Positions 45,999-54,896 are shown, counted from the first letter of the stretch. The stretch is 64,000 bases of DNA from Nocardia camponoti (GCF_014646135.1 NZ_BMMW01000002.1:1364001-1428000); one strand, 5' to 3'. Numbers and translations are program-made. Notes: generated by a model from the sequence alone, not told the origin.

Positions 45999-46547
45999 CT
46001 AGACCGCGCCACCTGCGACAGCGGGACCACCCGAAGCCTCGGGCGGCGTGCTCATTTCCCGCCACAGGAAATCTTCCAAATCGAACAGGTTCGAGCCCGC
46101 CCGATCGGCGATGTTCACCAACGTCGTCATGTATGCGACTTCCTCAACCTGCTCCTTGAGGAACCACTGCATGAACTGTTCGCCCAGGTAATCGCCCTCT
46201 TCGCGGGCCGTGCTCGCGAGCTGAACGATCTGGTCGGTGACGGTTTTCTCCTGCGCGAGCGCGAGTGCGATCGGCTCGCGCGCATCAGCGAACTTCGACT
46301 TAGCCGCGTCGACGCCCGCGATCTCAACACTGATATCGCGATCGACGAAATACTGCACGATCATCATCGCGTGATTGCGTTCTTCGACCGACTGGGCGTA
46401 GAAGCGCTTTGCCAATTGCGGGAGGTCGTTGTTGTCGTACCACACCGCGATGGCGATGTACTGGTGCTCGGCGTTGAACTCATGCCGGATCTGATCATGA
46501 AGCAACTTCAGGAATTTGCTGCGCGGAGGTTCCGGATGAATCGACAT
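45999..46547 (-). CDS. bfrB: Ferritin (BfrB type)
   Basis: 182 residues. Ferroxidase-centre residues are in place: Glu in RHEFNAEHQY (about 20), Glu and His in VEERNHAM (about 54-57), a Glu in AQEKTVTDQ, and Gln/Glu in FLKEQVEEV. The C-terminal tail (STPPEASGGPAVAGG) resembles M. tuberculosis BfrB. It stores Fe(III) in a 24-mer shell. I chose ATG at 46547, as the family starts close to the SKFLKLL helix; a GTG at 46556 is possible. It is co-directional with ferritin 2 upstream. Confidence 0.93.
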   Translation of the reverse strand: MSIHPEPPRSKFLKLLHDQIRHEFNAEHQYIAIAVWYDNNDLPQLAKRFYAQSVEERNHAMMIVQYFVDRDISVEIAGVDAAKSKFADAREPIALALAQEKTVTDQIVQLASTAREEGDYLGEQFMQWFLKEQVEEVAYMTTLVNIADRAGSNLFDLEDFLWREMSTPPEASGGPAVAGGAV

Positions 46548-46600
46548 GGCGGCCACATTAGCGCTGGCCAGAACGCCTTGTCATCCAAGTGCAGCCTTAT

Positions 46601-46619
46601 TGAGGACAGTATTCCCTAA
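46601..46619. promoter_or_regulatory. Weak IdeR-like box between the ferritin genes
   Basis: On the minus strand TTAGGGAATACTGTCCTCA matches the IdeR/DtxR consensus TTAGGTTAGGCTAACCTAA at 12 of 19 positions, with intact TTAGG and CCT arms. It is just upstream of the bfrB start and overlaps the stop of ferritin 2. In mycobacteria IdeR activates bfrB by binding upstream. This match is weak. Confidence 0.3.
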
Positions 46620-47143
46620 GTTCCCGCCATGCGCGGCGCGGTGTTATCGATACCAACAACCGGCGTGAGTTCACGTTCGATAAACAATTCGACATCGAAT
46701 AGATTGCCGTCGCGGTCGAGCACGCGGACAAGCGTGATCAATTCGGCAACGTCAGCGACCTGTTCTTTCAAGAACCACTGCATGAACTGCTCGCCGAGGT
46801 AATCGTTAGCCGTTCGCGCTGCCGCCGCGAGTTCCGTGATCTGTTTGGTCGTGACGTGCTCGCACTCAAGCAAGTACGCCATCGCGGCGCGCGGCGAGTC
46901 GAACTCCGAAACCACCTCGTCGATACCGCCGATCGACACCGGCTCATCGCGATCAAGCAGGTACTGCACCATGCGCATCGCGTGCCCGTGGTTCTCGGTC
47001 GAACGCGGGTACGTTTGGCCAGCTAACTGCGGCAAATCGAGCGAGTCGTAATAGACTGCGGCGGCCAAATACTGCTGCGCCAAGGTGAGTTGGTTGCGGA
47101 TCTGAGTCCGCAAGAGCTGCGCGAACGAACCGTCGGTGGCCAT
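46616..47143 (-). CDS. Ferritin paralogue with altered ferroxidase centre
   Basis: 175 residues, clearly ferritin-like (LLRTQIRNQLTLAQQYLAAA, YLGEQFMQWFLKEQVADV), but the iron-binding motif of its neighbour is changed. NEF is replaced by NQL, losing a metal-binding Glu. VEERNHAM becomes STENHGHAM, changing spacing of Glu and His. It may form mixed shells with BfrB, or act in storage or DNA protection without oxidation. It lies upstream of bfrB on the same strand and probably arose by tandem duplication. Confidence 0.85.
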   Translation of the reverse strand: MATDGSFAQLLRTQIRNQLTLAQQYLAAAVYYDSLDLPQLAGQTYPRSTENHGHAMRMVQYLLDRDEPVSIGGIDEVVSEFDSPRAAMAYLLECEHVTTKQITELAAAARTANDYLGEQFMQWFLKEQVADVAELITLVRVLDRDGNLFDVELFIERELTPVVGIDNTAPRMAGT

Positions 47144-47152
47144 GAATCGAAC

Positions 47153-48682
47153 CTACCCTGTTCGCAAGTCCGCCGGAATCTGTTGATCGTTGGCGAGTGC
47201 GTCGAAGAAGCTCGACGCCTTCGCCTTGTCCCAAACGAGCACGTTGCCGACGTCGGTGTCGGAGAAGCCGCCGATCGGAACCGTCGTCGTCACAGTCTCG
47301 CCACGCATCGCCCAACCGAGCGCACCAAGGTTCCAAATGTGGTCGCCCTCATCGACTTTCAGCGATTTAGCGACACCTGTCGACATCGACCACAGCGCGA
47401 ACGGGTTGACGATCGTGCCGATGCTCGTCGCCTTTTTCAGCAGCGCGGCCATGAACATGCGCTGGTGCTTCATGCGATCGACGTCGGCGAGCGGCGTCGC
47501 GCGGGTGCGCACGAAACCGAGGGCATCGGGGCCGCTGAGTTTCTGGCAGCCAGCGGGCAGGTCGAGGCCGGCGAGCGGGTCGGAAATCGGTTCGTCGAGG
47601 CACACGTCGATGCCGCCGAGCGCGTCGACAACGCTGGCGAAGCCGCCGAACCCGATTTGGGCGTAGTGGTCGATGCGAATGCCAGTCGCCTGTTCGACGG
47701 TCTGGGTCAGCAGCGGCGCGCCGCCGAACGCGAACGCGGCATTGAGCTTGTCTTTACCGTGGCCGGGGATGGGCACGTACGAGTCGCGGGGGAGGCTCAC
47801 CATCGTGGTCGGCCCCGAGCCTGGGATGTGGACGAGCATGATCGTGTCGGTGCGTTCGGGGCCAACATCACCGCCGGTCGCGAGCTCTTTTTCCTGATCG
47901 GCAGTGAGCCCCGCGCGACCGTCGGAACCGACGAGCAGCCAGTTCGTTCCCGGGGTGTCGGCTGGCCGGTCGGGGTAGTTGGCAAGCGCGTCGATGCGGG
48001 TCAGCGAGTTGTCGAGGTACATCACGCCCGCGATCAGCGCGACGATGAGCAGGATGCCGGTGAAACTGACCCAGCGCAGCGGGCGACGGCGACGACGCGG
48101 TCGAGGCTGACGGCCGTTCGCCGCGGGCGGCGCGGGGGGAGGCGTACGGCGACGCGGGGGCAGCGGGTCGTGATGCGGGACCGGTCGCTGGGTTGGCGCG
48201 TGGCGCTGTTGCGCGGGCCGTTGCGTCGGTGGCGGTGTATGCGGACGCGGCTGCGGTTTCGGCGCGGCGGGCGGCATTTGCGAGTAGGCGAGCGGTTCGT
48301 TGCCGCGCCCGTCGCGGTGGATGACGGCCGTCGGTTCGACGTGGGATGCGCCCGGGGGCGGACCGCCGGGCGTGTGCCGAACGGTCGCGGCGTCGGTGGG
48401 CGCGCCGGGAATGCGGCGTGTTGGGCCGTCGGCGGGCGGGTTGTGCCGAACCGTGGCAGCGTCACCCGGCGCGCCGTGCGGTCCAGGCCGACGAGGCGGC
48501 GGGCCACCCGGCTCGACGTGCGGATACGCGCCGTGTGGGTTCGCATGAGGCTGGTTCACATGTGGCTGATGATTCTGTGGCGGCTGGCCGGGCTGCGGCG
48601 GGCGCGGTCGTGCCCCGGGTCCCGCAGGAGGCGGCACCCGGCGCATACGTGGATCCTCGCGGGGTGCGTCGCCGTTCATCAC
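47153..48682 (-). CDS. LCP-family cell-wall polymer ligase
   Basis: 509 residues. Residues 1-200 are a Pro/His/Arg-rich disordered cytoplasmic tail, followed by one membrane helix (about 205-225) and an extracellular LytR-CpsA-Psr domain (about 250-420). Key motifs: SDGRAG, RTDTIMLVHI, SLPRDSYVPI and GFVRTRATPLADVDRMKHQR. LCP enzymes attach arabinogalactan or other glycopolymers to peptidoglycan in mycolata. The N-terminal tail is longer than usual and could be phosphorylated. Adjacent to ferritins as in M. tuberculosis (Rv3840). Confidence 0.9.
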   Translation of the reverse strand: MMNGDAPREDPRMRRVPPPAGPGARPRPPQPGQPPQNHQPHVNQPHANPHGAYPHVEPGGPPPRRPGPHGAPGDAATVRHNPPADGPTRRIPGAPTDAATVRHTPGGPPPGASHVEPTAVIHRDGRGNEPLAYSQMPPAAPKPQPRPHTPPPTQRPAQQRHAPTQRPVPHHDPLPPRRRTPPPAPPAANGRQPRPRRRRRPLRWVSFTGILLIVALIAGVMYLDNSLTRIDALANYPDRPADTPGTNWLLVGSDGRAGLTADQEKELATGGDVGPERTDTIMLVHIPGSGPTTMVSLPRDSYVPIPGHGKDKLNAAFAFGGAPLLTQTVEQATGIRIDHYAQIGFGGFASVVDALGGIDVCLDEPISDPLAGLDLPAGCQKLSGPDALGFVRTRATPLADVDRMKHQRMFMAALLKKATSIGTIVNPFALWSMSTGVAKSLKVDEGDHIWNLGALGWAMRGETVTTTVPIGGFSDTDVGNVLVWDKAKASSFFDALANDQQIPADLRTG

Positions 48683-48808
48683 CGGGAACTCTACTTCTCG
48701 CTAGCGCGCCACGCGGGCTGCGCGACGGATTACTTATGCATAGCTTGCGATAGATGCCGCGTTAGCAGGACTTATGTCACGTTTGTGACCCTGGACGCGG
48801 GCGCGCGC

Positions 48809-49576
48809 CTACGGCAACCACGAAACGCGTCCCCGTAAGACGTTGTACCCAACGTAGGCAACCGTGTCGATTACCGCGTGCGCGACGATCAGCGCCCACA
48901 GCCGGTTCGTCCGCTGCCAATATCGCGCGAAAATTACGCCCATCACCACGTTGCCGATGCCACCGCCAAGGCCCTGGTACAGGTGATAACTGCCGCGCAA
49001 CAGCGACGACGCGACCAACGAGCGGTTGTCCGACCACCCGAGCTGACGCAGTCGCGTGATCAGGTACGCGACAACAAGCACTTCCTCGGCGACGGAATTC
49101 GCGCAAGCCGACAACACAAGTACCGGCAACCGCCACCAATGCTCCGACAGCGAACTCGGAATGATCGTGACACTCACGCCGAGCGCATGAGCGGCCAAAT
49201 ACAGTGCGAGACCGGGCAATCCGATGAGCGCGGCAAGCCCGAGCCCCTGCACGATATCGGGCCGACGAATCCGCGCGAGGCCGATCATGCGCGGCCCAAT
49301 CCCGCTGCGCCACAACAGATAAACGCCGAGCGCGGCCCACGCGAGCAGTCGGGTGACGCCAACCAGTTGGAATGCCAGGTCAATGACCGACTGGGCCGAA
49401 CGCGACGCGTTCAACGCGACGGTACGGCCACCGATGCCGCCGGGCGAAACAACCGAATCAAGAAGGGACAGTGCCGAACTCAACCCGCTGAGCCCGAAGG
49501 TGACAAGCAGGACGATGGCGATCTCGACCCGAATGCCGAAGCGTTCTTTGTCGGTCAGCTCAACGGGCGCACGCAT
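48809..49576 (-). CDS. CPBP-family intramembrane protease
   Basis: 255 residues, mostly hydrophobic with about seven membrane segments. The CPBP (Abi) motifs appear as NSVAEEVLVVAYL (Glu-Glu), RGSYHLYQG (His) and IVAHAVIDTVAYVGYN (His, Asn/Asp). These are the active-site residues of the CaaX-protease/bacteriocin-processing family. The substrate is unknown. It is separated by 126 bp from the LCP gene upstream in direction of reading. Confidence 0.9.
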   Translation of the reverse strand: MRAPVELTDKERFGIRVEIAIVLLVTFGLSGLSSALSLLDSVVSPGGIGGRTVALNASRSAQSVIDLAFQLVGVTRLLAWAALGVYLLWRSGIGPRMIGLARIRRPDIVQGLGLAALIGLPGLALYLAAHALGVSVTIIPSSLSEHWWRLPVLVLSACANSVAEEVLVVAYLITRLRQLGWSDNRSLVASSLLRGSYHLYQGLGGGIGNVVMGVIFARYWQRTNRLWALIVAHAVIDTVAYVGYNVLRGRVSWLP

Positions 49577-49618
49577 TCGCGCAGTGTATGCGGCGAAGCT
49601 GGCAAAACCGGCGTGCGC

Positions 49619-50362
49619 TTAGCGGTTGCGCAAACCGTTGCGGAACGGGCAGCCAGCCAGAATCCGCACCTGCATGCTGAGCGATTCGATATCGCAAGCG
49701 GGCGCGCTGAACGGTAGGCGTAGGTCGTGATCGCCGGTGACGTGTTCGACGCGCAGCGTGATTCCGTACTGGTCGATGGCGAGCGGTTTTACGACCCCAC
49801 CGCGCAACCGTGCGGGTAGGTGGCGCGACAACTGCGCGACGATGTCGGCGTGGTCGTCGGCGAGATGCTGCAACCACGAGTCTTCCCAGTCGGCGAACGG
49901 GTCGATGCTCGCCGCCCGCAGCTCGACCTCGTCGGCCAATTCCGCGCCCGTCGCATTCGCGAGCACCGCCGACGCGACGCGCACCCGAACGAGCGTGAGC
50001 CCATGCCCAATGTCGAGCAGCATCGGATGCGCGAACTCCTTGGCCACCTCAACGGCCAGCGCCCGTTGCGCTTCGACCGGCACCGTTCGCACCTGCCCGC
50101 GCAACCACACAAGCGCCCGCACGGGTTCGCGCAGCGGCAGCGGCGCGTGGTCGGTGAGCTCGACAACCGCGGACGTGCCGTCGGCGATGACGACGTCGTC
50201 GCGAACGGCAAGCACCACGTCACCGCATTGCCGCAGGTGGTGGACAACAACCTCAACCGGCTCAACGGCTGGCAGCGCGAGCGTCGCCGTCTCCGCATGG
50301 CGACATGCGCTGCGCACCCGCTCCGCCGTCGACGGCCCGATCATCGTGCTCGACTTCACCAC
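49619..50362 (-). CDS. DUF2470-domain protein (Rv3839-like)
   Basis: 247 residues. The C-terminal about 90 residues match the DUF2470 domain, a heme oxygenase/pyridoxamine-oxidase-linked module (WLQHLADDHADIVAQLSRHL, DIESLSMQVRILAGCPFR). The N-terminal half is uncharacterised. GTG start at 50362 with GGAGG eight bases upstream. An IdeR box 16 bp upstream (50379-50397) indicates iron repression, as described for Rv3839 in M. tuberculosis, so a role in iron or heme metabolism is likely. Confidence 0.85.
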   Translation of the reverse strand: MVKSSTMIGPSTAERVRSACRHAETATLALPAVEPVEVVVHHLRQCGDVVLAVRDDVVIADGTSAVVELTDHAPLPLREPVRALVWLRGQVRTVPVEAQRALAVEVAKEFAHPMLLDIGHGLTLVRVRVASAVLANATGAELADEVELRAASIDPFADWEDSWLQHLADDHADIVAQLSRHLPARLRGGVVKPLAIDQYGITLRVEHVTGDHDLRLPFSAPACDIESLSMQVRILAGCPFRNGLRNR

Positions 50363-50378
50363 ACCAGCCTCCCGTTAA

Positions 50379-50397
50379 TTAGGTAAACCTAAGCTAA
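50379..50397. promoter_or_regulatory. IdeR (iron box) operator
   Basis: The site reads, on the minus strand, TTAGCTTAGGTTTACCTAA, matching the IdeR/DtxR consensus TTAGGTTAGGCTAACCTAA at 16 of 19 positions. It lies immediately upstream of the DUF2470 gene start (50362) and 49 bp before the plus-strand gene at 50446, so it could control both. Confidence 0.75.
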
Positions 50398-50445
50398 GTC
50401 AACCGACCGTGAAGTGCAACACCATCGCCGATCTAGGGTGGTCGT

Positions 50446-50874
50446 ATGACGCATGACGACCACGACGACAACGCAAAACACAGCGAGCCCGTCCTCGTCA
50501 CCCTGTCGGCCCCGGCCCGAAAAAGCCTGGTCGCCGACCTAGTGCGCCCACTCAACTCGGCGAAATCGTCCGCGCCAACCATCGACGCCGACATCCCCGA
50601 CGAAGAACTCGCCGCCTTCCTCGCTGGCATCCCGCACACCGACACCGGCTACATCGCCCGCACCGAAAGCGGCGAGCGCGCGGTTGCGGTTGTTGCCGCG
50701 ACGGTTGCCGCGATCTGCGGATTCGACATCATCGGTGCCCTGCGCAACCCCGACATCGACTTCGTCCGCTCGCTGAAGCCGCCAGCGATCGAAGCGACAA
50801 GAACCGTGCTGCTCGCGATCGAGACAAGTTCCGAAGCGCAATTGCGCGAAGCGCTCGCCACGTTCGCCCCGTAA
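50446..50874 (+). CDS. Hypothetical protein
   Basis: 142 residues, very acidic N-terminus (MTHDDHDDNAKHSEPV), then PVLVTLSAPARKSLVADLVR and a hydrophobic segment AVAVVAATVAAICGFDIIGA (about 79-98). No family recognised. ATG start; the gene ends 12 bp before pheA and may be co-transcribed. It is divergent from the iron-regulated DUF2470 gene, and the IdeR box in between might also control it. Confidence 0.6.
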   Translation: MTHDDHDDNAKHSEPVLVTLSAPARKSLVADLVRPLNSAKSSAPTIDADIPDEELAAFLAGIPHTDTGYIARTESGERAVAVVAATVAAICGFDIIGALRNPDIDFVRSLKPPAIEATRTVLLAIETSSEAQLREALATFAP

Positions 50875-50886
50875 TAAGCTGGCAAC

Positions 50887-51798
50887 ATGCGCATCGCCTA
50901 CTTCGGCCCGTCCGGGACCTTCACAGAGATGGCCCTTGCCCGGTTCGAAGCTGCCGATGCCTTCGACGCGCCGGTAGAACGCGTGCCAGCGAAAAGTCAG
51001 GGCGCTGCCCTTGAGCTGGTGCGCTCCGGCGAAGTGGACGGCGCTGTTGTGCCGATCGAGAGTTCCGTCGAAGGGTCGATCCCCGCCACCCTCGACTCCC
51101 TCGCCGTTGGCCCACGCCTGCAAATCATCGGCGAAACCGAACTAGAAGTGGCGTTCACAATCCTGGGTCGGCAAGGAACCGAGCTCGCCGACGTGCGCTC
51201 GCTTGCCGCGTACCCCGTTGCCTTCGCCCAGGTTCGCGACTGGGTTGCCGCGAATATCCCTGCCGCCCAATCGGTTACGTCGGCGTCGAACGCGGCCGCC
51301 GCCGAAGACGTCGCGGCTGGCCTCGCCGACGCCGCCGTTTCCACCGCGCTCGCTGGCGAACGCCTCGGTCTTGCCGTGCTTGCGAGCGGCGTTGCCGACT
51401 TCGACCAGGCCGTCACCCGCTTCGTGCTCGTCACCAAACCCGCCGTTGCCCCCTCTCCGACCGGTGCCGACCGCACCTCAGTGGTTCTCGAACTACCAAA
51501 CGAACCCGGCTCGCTGATGCGCGCCTTCGCTGAATTCGCCACGCGCGGAGTGGATCTCACGCGAATCGAATCGCGCCCAACCCGTACTGGCATGGGCACC
51601 TACCGCTTTTATCTCGACTGCGTTGGTCACATCGACGACCCCGCCGTCGCCGAAACGCTCAAAGCCCTGCATCGCACCGCCCAGGTGCGCTTTCTTGGAT
51701 CGTGGCCCGCATCATCGGCGATCGGAACGCCTCCTCCCGCCGACGAACCTGCCGCAGAATGGTTAACGCAACTGCGAAAGGGGATCGTCGATTTATGA
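50887..51798 (+). CDS. pheA: Prephenate dehydratase
   Basis: 303 residues. The catalytic domain holds PSGTFTEMAL, VPIESSVEGSI and the TRF motif (VTRFVLV). A C-terminal ACT domain (SVVLELPNEPGSLMRAFAEF, IESRPTRTGMGTYRFYLD) mediates phenylalanine feedback inhibition. It converts prephenate to phenylpyruvate in phenylalanine synthesis. Its stop overlaps the start of the phosphoglycerate mutase gene by four bases. Rv3838c equivalent. Confidence 0.97.
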   Translation: MRIAYFGPSGTFTEMALARFEAADAFDAPVERVPAKSQGAALELVRSGEVDGAVVPIESSVEGSIPATLDSLAVGPRLQIIGETELEVAFTILGRQGTELADVRSLAAYPVAFAQVRDWVAANIPAAQSVTSASNAAAAEDVAAGLADAAVSTALAGERLGLAVLASGVADFDQAVTRFVLVTKPAVAPSPTGADRTSVVLELPNEPGSLMRAFAEFATRGVDLTRIESRPTRTGMGTYRFYLDCVGHIDDPAVAETLKALHRTAQVRFLGSWPASSAIGTPPPADEPAAEWLTQLRKGIVDL

Positions 51799-52463
51799 GC
51801 ACCGCCGCCAAGCTCGTACTGGTTCGCCACGGAGAAACCGAAGGCAACGTCGCCAAGCTGCTCGACACCAAACTTCCCGGTGCGCCCCTCACGGAACGTG
51901 GGGTGGCACAGGCTAAGTCGTTTGGCGCGAACCTCGTGCGACCCCCGCGACTGCTTGTCTCGTCAGAAGCGTTGCGCGCCAAGCAAACTGCCGCGCACAT
52001 CGCCGCTGCCGTCAACCTGGAACCCCAGGTGCTCAATGGACTATACGAAGTTCAACTGGGCGAGCTGGACGGCCGTGGCGACCGCGAAGCCTTCGAAGCT
52101 TTCGAAACCATCTACACCGACTGGCACTTCGGCAACCTTGACGTGCGCGCCCCCGGCGGCGAATCCGGCCAAGAAGTACTCGATCGCTTCCTGCCGGTGC
52201 TCAACGATCTACGCGCGACGCATCTGGAAGCAGACGCGGAAGGCGACGTACTCGTTGTAATCCACGGTGCCGCAATGAGATTGGTCGCCAAGGCCCTGAC
52301 CGGCTTCGCGCCGGAGTTCTCCGCGACCAATCACCTCGACAACACCGAAACTATCGAACTACTCCCTGTACCGAGCGGTGGCTACCAGTGCTTGCGCTGG
52401 GGCAAACTCACGCCACCGTTCGACGTTCGGGAACATCAGGAGACCGACGACCCGATGGGCTAG
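51795..52463 (+). CDS. Histidine phosphatase (phosphoglycerate mutase-like)
   Basis: 222 residues with the RHG motif VLVRHGETEGNVAKLL (about 8-23) and the second His in VVIHGAAMRLVAKA (about 153-166). It belongs to the phosphatase superfamily; substrates range from phosphoglycerate to other phosphomonoesters. ATG at 51795 overlaps the pheA stop; an upstream ATG at 51702 would run inside pheA. Rv3837c equivalent. The 3' end overlaps the convergent EspG gene by four bases. Confidence 0.92.
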   Translation: MSTAAKLVLVRHGETEGNVAKLLDTKLPGAPLTERGVAQAKSFGANLVRPPRLLVSSEALRAKQTAAHIAAAVNLEPQVLNGLYEVQLGELDGRGDREAFEAFETIYTDWHFGNLDVRAPGGESGQEVLDRFLPVLNDLRATHLEADAEGDVLVVIHGAAMRLVAKALTGFAPEFSATNHLDNTETIELLPVPSGGYQCLRWGKLTPPFDVREHQETDDPMG

Positions 52464-53281
52464 TTGCGCACCGGGAACTCGGCACGCAGCGGCAGCGACT
52501 CGATGAGATCCGCTATCGCGGTACGCAACCTTGCCGCTGTGCCGCTGGCGACCGACGACCACTTCACCCCGTCTTCGGCCAAACTCGCGGTGATGATGAA
52601 TCTGCCCGCGCGCGTGTTGAATACGGCGATGTGGTTGTCGCCGATGGTGCGCGTGCCCTCGCCGTAGGCAACCCCGACGATCTCGGCGTAGGAGTGGATT
52701 TCCACCAGCGCTGATGCCAACGTCTGTGCGTCGGTAGCCGGTTTGGCTACGTTGCTGAGCCGCTCGGCAGTGGCCGCGACATCGCCGGTATCGCCGAAAA
52801 TCGGGGCCAGTTCCTCCGTTGGTGCGTTAAGCCCATACAGCTCAAGCGCATCGGCGGTACCCAGCGCTTGCGCCACCGCGCCCGGCAGGTCCAACCCAGC
52901 GTCGTCGATGACGTAGGAGTCGGGCCCACGCAACGCGACGACCGCGCGGTCTTCGCCTTGCGCGAGACAGAACCGGTTGACCTGAGCGCCAACCACCCAG
53001 CGCAGCGCGATGATCCACTGCGGGCGGTACAGCACCCGAAGCCGCTCGGCCAATTCCGGCGCGACAACTTCGCCAAAAAGTAGTTCGCGCTCGGTGAGGG
53101 AGGCGGCAGCCGCTTGCATCGCCTTATCGTGCGCGGCGACATTGTCGTAGCGACCTAGCGCGTCGAGCACGACCGGCATCTCGTCGAATTGCAGTGCCTC
53201 CAAAAGGAACTGCATCTCGTCGAGGGAAAGGACTACTGCCTCAAGGAGTGCGCCTGAGCCTCCCGCACCGAGCACTGTCAT
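52460..53281 (-). CDS. EspG-family ESX secretion chaperone
   Basis: 273 residues. N-terminal LSLDEMQFLLEALQFDEMP and the beta-rich core (LRWVVGAQVNRFCLAQGEDRAV, GYDRH-like IVGVAYG) match the EspG fold. EspG proteins bind PE-PPE dimers in the cytoplasm and deliver them to an ESX translocon. It is encoded directly downstream of a PPE and PE gene on the same strand, with a four-base overlap, as expected for a cognate set. No ESX core genes are in the window. Confidence 0.9.
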   Translation of the reverse strand: MTVLGAGGSGALLEAVVLSLDEMQFLLEALQFDEMPVVLDALGRYDNVAAHDKAMQAAAASLTERELLFGEVVAPELAERLRVLYRPQWIIALRWVVGAQVNRFCLAQGEDRAVVALRGPDSYVIDDAGLDLPGAVAQALGTADALELYGLNAPTEELAPIFGDTGDVAATAERLSNVAKPATDAQTLASALVEIHSYAEIVGVAYGEGTRTIGDNHIAVFNTRAGRFIITASLAEDGVKWSSVASGTAARLRTAIADLIESLPLRAEFPVRN

Positions 53282-54423
53282 TTGGCCGACCCGGCGAGGT
53301 CGGCACCAATCACGCCTTCGGCGGCGTAGCGACCGTCGGTGAACGCGTCGGCGTCGCGACCGTAGTCGTTGGCCTTGTGCTCGGCGTCTTCCTCTTCCTT
53401 TGCCCCCGCACCGCGACCCATGAGCGGGTTACCGCCAGTGGCGGCTGTGCGGGCGGGAGCGGTTTCAGCACCACGCGTGATAACCGACTCGGTGGCAGGC
53501 GCACCCGCCGCGACGTTGGCCTGCGGCGCACCCCAGCCCTCGGGCAGCTTTAGCGCCGACCCGTTGAGCGAAACTCCGCCAAGCCCAGCGGCCGAGACGG
53601 TGGACGTGCCGCAACCAAGGCCCGAAACCGCGGGCGCGCTAAGCGCGGTACCAGCGGGAAGGGTGGCGGTTGCGGCAGGCACGGTGCCCAGTGCGGCGGC
53701 GGCAATGTTGCTTGCGGTGCCAACACCGGTGCTGACCACGCTGCCAGCAACCTGCGCGGCCTGGCTAGCTGCACTAGCGATGCCGCCGGGGTTGGCGAGC
53801 AACGCCTGCGCGGCGGCAGCGGCTACCTGCACCGGATCGCCACCGAAGGCGTTCTCGCCCGCTTGCGCGGCCGAGCCAGCGCCATTGGCGATAGCGGGCG
53901 GCATCGAGAAATCCCCCGGGGTGATGACCGTTGCGGTTGTTGCCGCCTCGTAGGTCTCCATGACGAGCGCCGCGCGAATATCCATCGCGTGACGCGCGAC
54001 CTCAGCAACCTCGAACGCACCCGAAACGACACCGGGCGGGTTGGCCGACGCGGCTACGGCCGTGTTGGTCGCGATGATCTCGGGCAGGCTGGGCATCGCG
54101 AGCGAAGCGACGGTGTACGCCGTTGCGTTGGCGGTGGCCTTCGCGCTCATCGTCGCCGCCATGATGGCCTGCTGACCGGTCCAGTTGAGGAACGGCGCGA
54201 GTCGGCCGAGCACAGCGAGACCGTTGATGCCCTGCAAACCAACGCCGACCTCGGCGATAACGCGCGTGATGGTGAAGGATGCCTCGCCCCAAACGGCGGC
54301 GAGCGTGCCCCACGACGTGGCCGCTGCCGAGATGGGCACCGCGTGCGCCCCCGCGTTGAGCGTGGTGGAGTTGACTTCGGCCATGCGGGGCAGCCAGAAC
54401 ACCCCGGTGATTCCTGCGGTCAT
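53278..54423 (-). CDS. PPE-family protein
   Basis: 381 residues. The N-terminal about 180 residues match a PPE helical bundle, with characteristic TSWGTLAAVWGEASFTITRV and the Trp-x-Gly (WGE/WTG) signature that binds EspG. PPE-Pro motifs are degenerate: it begins MTAGITGVFWLPRMAEVN. The C-terminal part is Ala/Gly-rich and then acidic (AKEEEDAEHKANDYGRDADA). It probably pairs with the PE protein at 54454, and is secreted through ESX. The ATG at 54423 follows the PE gene after 30 bp. Confidence 0.87.
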   Translation of the reverse strand: MTAGITGVFWLPRMAEVNSTTLNAGAHAVPISAAATSWGTLAAVWGEASFTITRVIAEVGVGLQGINGLAVLGRLAPFLNWTGQQAIMAATMSAKATANATAYTVASLAMPSLPEIIATNTAVAASANPPGVVSGAFEVAEVARHAMDIRAALVMETYEAATTATVITPGDFSMPPAIANGAGSAAQAGENAFGGDPVQVAAAAAQALLANPGGIASAASQAAQVAGSVVSTGVGTASNIAAAALGTVPAATATLPAGTALSAPAVSGLGCGTSTVSAAGLGGVSLNGSALKLPEGWGAPQANVAAGAPATESVITRGAETAPARTAATGGNPLMGRGAGAKEEEDAEHKANDYGRDADAFTDGRYAAEGVIGADLAGSAK

Positions 54424-54453
54424 GCTTTCTTCTCCCCTTTTAGATGCGGGCGC

Positions 54454-54765
54454 TCAGAGACCGGCCGCGGTGATGGTTGCCGCGTGCAGCGCGTCTTCCC
54501 CAATGTTGGTTGCTAGCTGCGCGCGCAACGTTGCGGCGGCGTGATGCAGTTCGAGGATGCCCTGTGCGACCGCGCTGTCGTGCGTTGCCGCCGCGCGGTT
54601 GAAGTGGTTGGCCGCGAGCAGCGAAACCTCTTCCGCCCCTGACGGAAGCACGTGCGTTGTCGGCCCGGCGAGCATGGCGGCCGCAGCCAGCCGTTCAGCG
54701 AGCAGATCGAGCTCCGCTGCGGCGGCGAGCACGATTTCAGGTGCGATAAGAACGTGTCCAACCAT
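54454..54765 (-). CDS. PE-family protein
   Basis: 103 residues, one PE domain: VGHVLIAPEIVLAAAAELDL, then LLAANHFNRAAATHDSAVAQ and C-terminal helix HHAAATLRAQLATNIGEDAL. It lacks a YxxxD/E export motif after the domain that I can recognise, though some PE proteins rely on the partner. It starts the PE-PPE-EspG operon. Few PE/PPE genes are typical of non-mycobacterial mycolata. Confidence 0.87.
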   Translation of the reverse strand: MVGHVLIAPEIVLAAAAELDLLAERLAAAAMLAGPTTHVLPSGAEEVSLLAANHFNRAAATHDSAVAQGILELHHAAATLRAQLATNIGEDALHAATITAAGL

Positions 54766-54896
54766 GACCCGACTCCTTCTGGTGGCGACTATCGGGAACC
54801 ACGAGAATTCCCCCTACGAGTGATAGGACGCGCGAGCGGGTCGATCGGTTCCACATTCTCGAAAGATTTCCCCACCCGAGTTTTTCTTGCTGTCTT

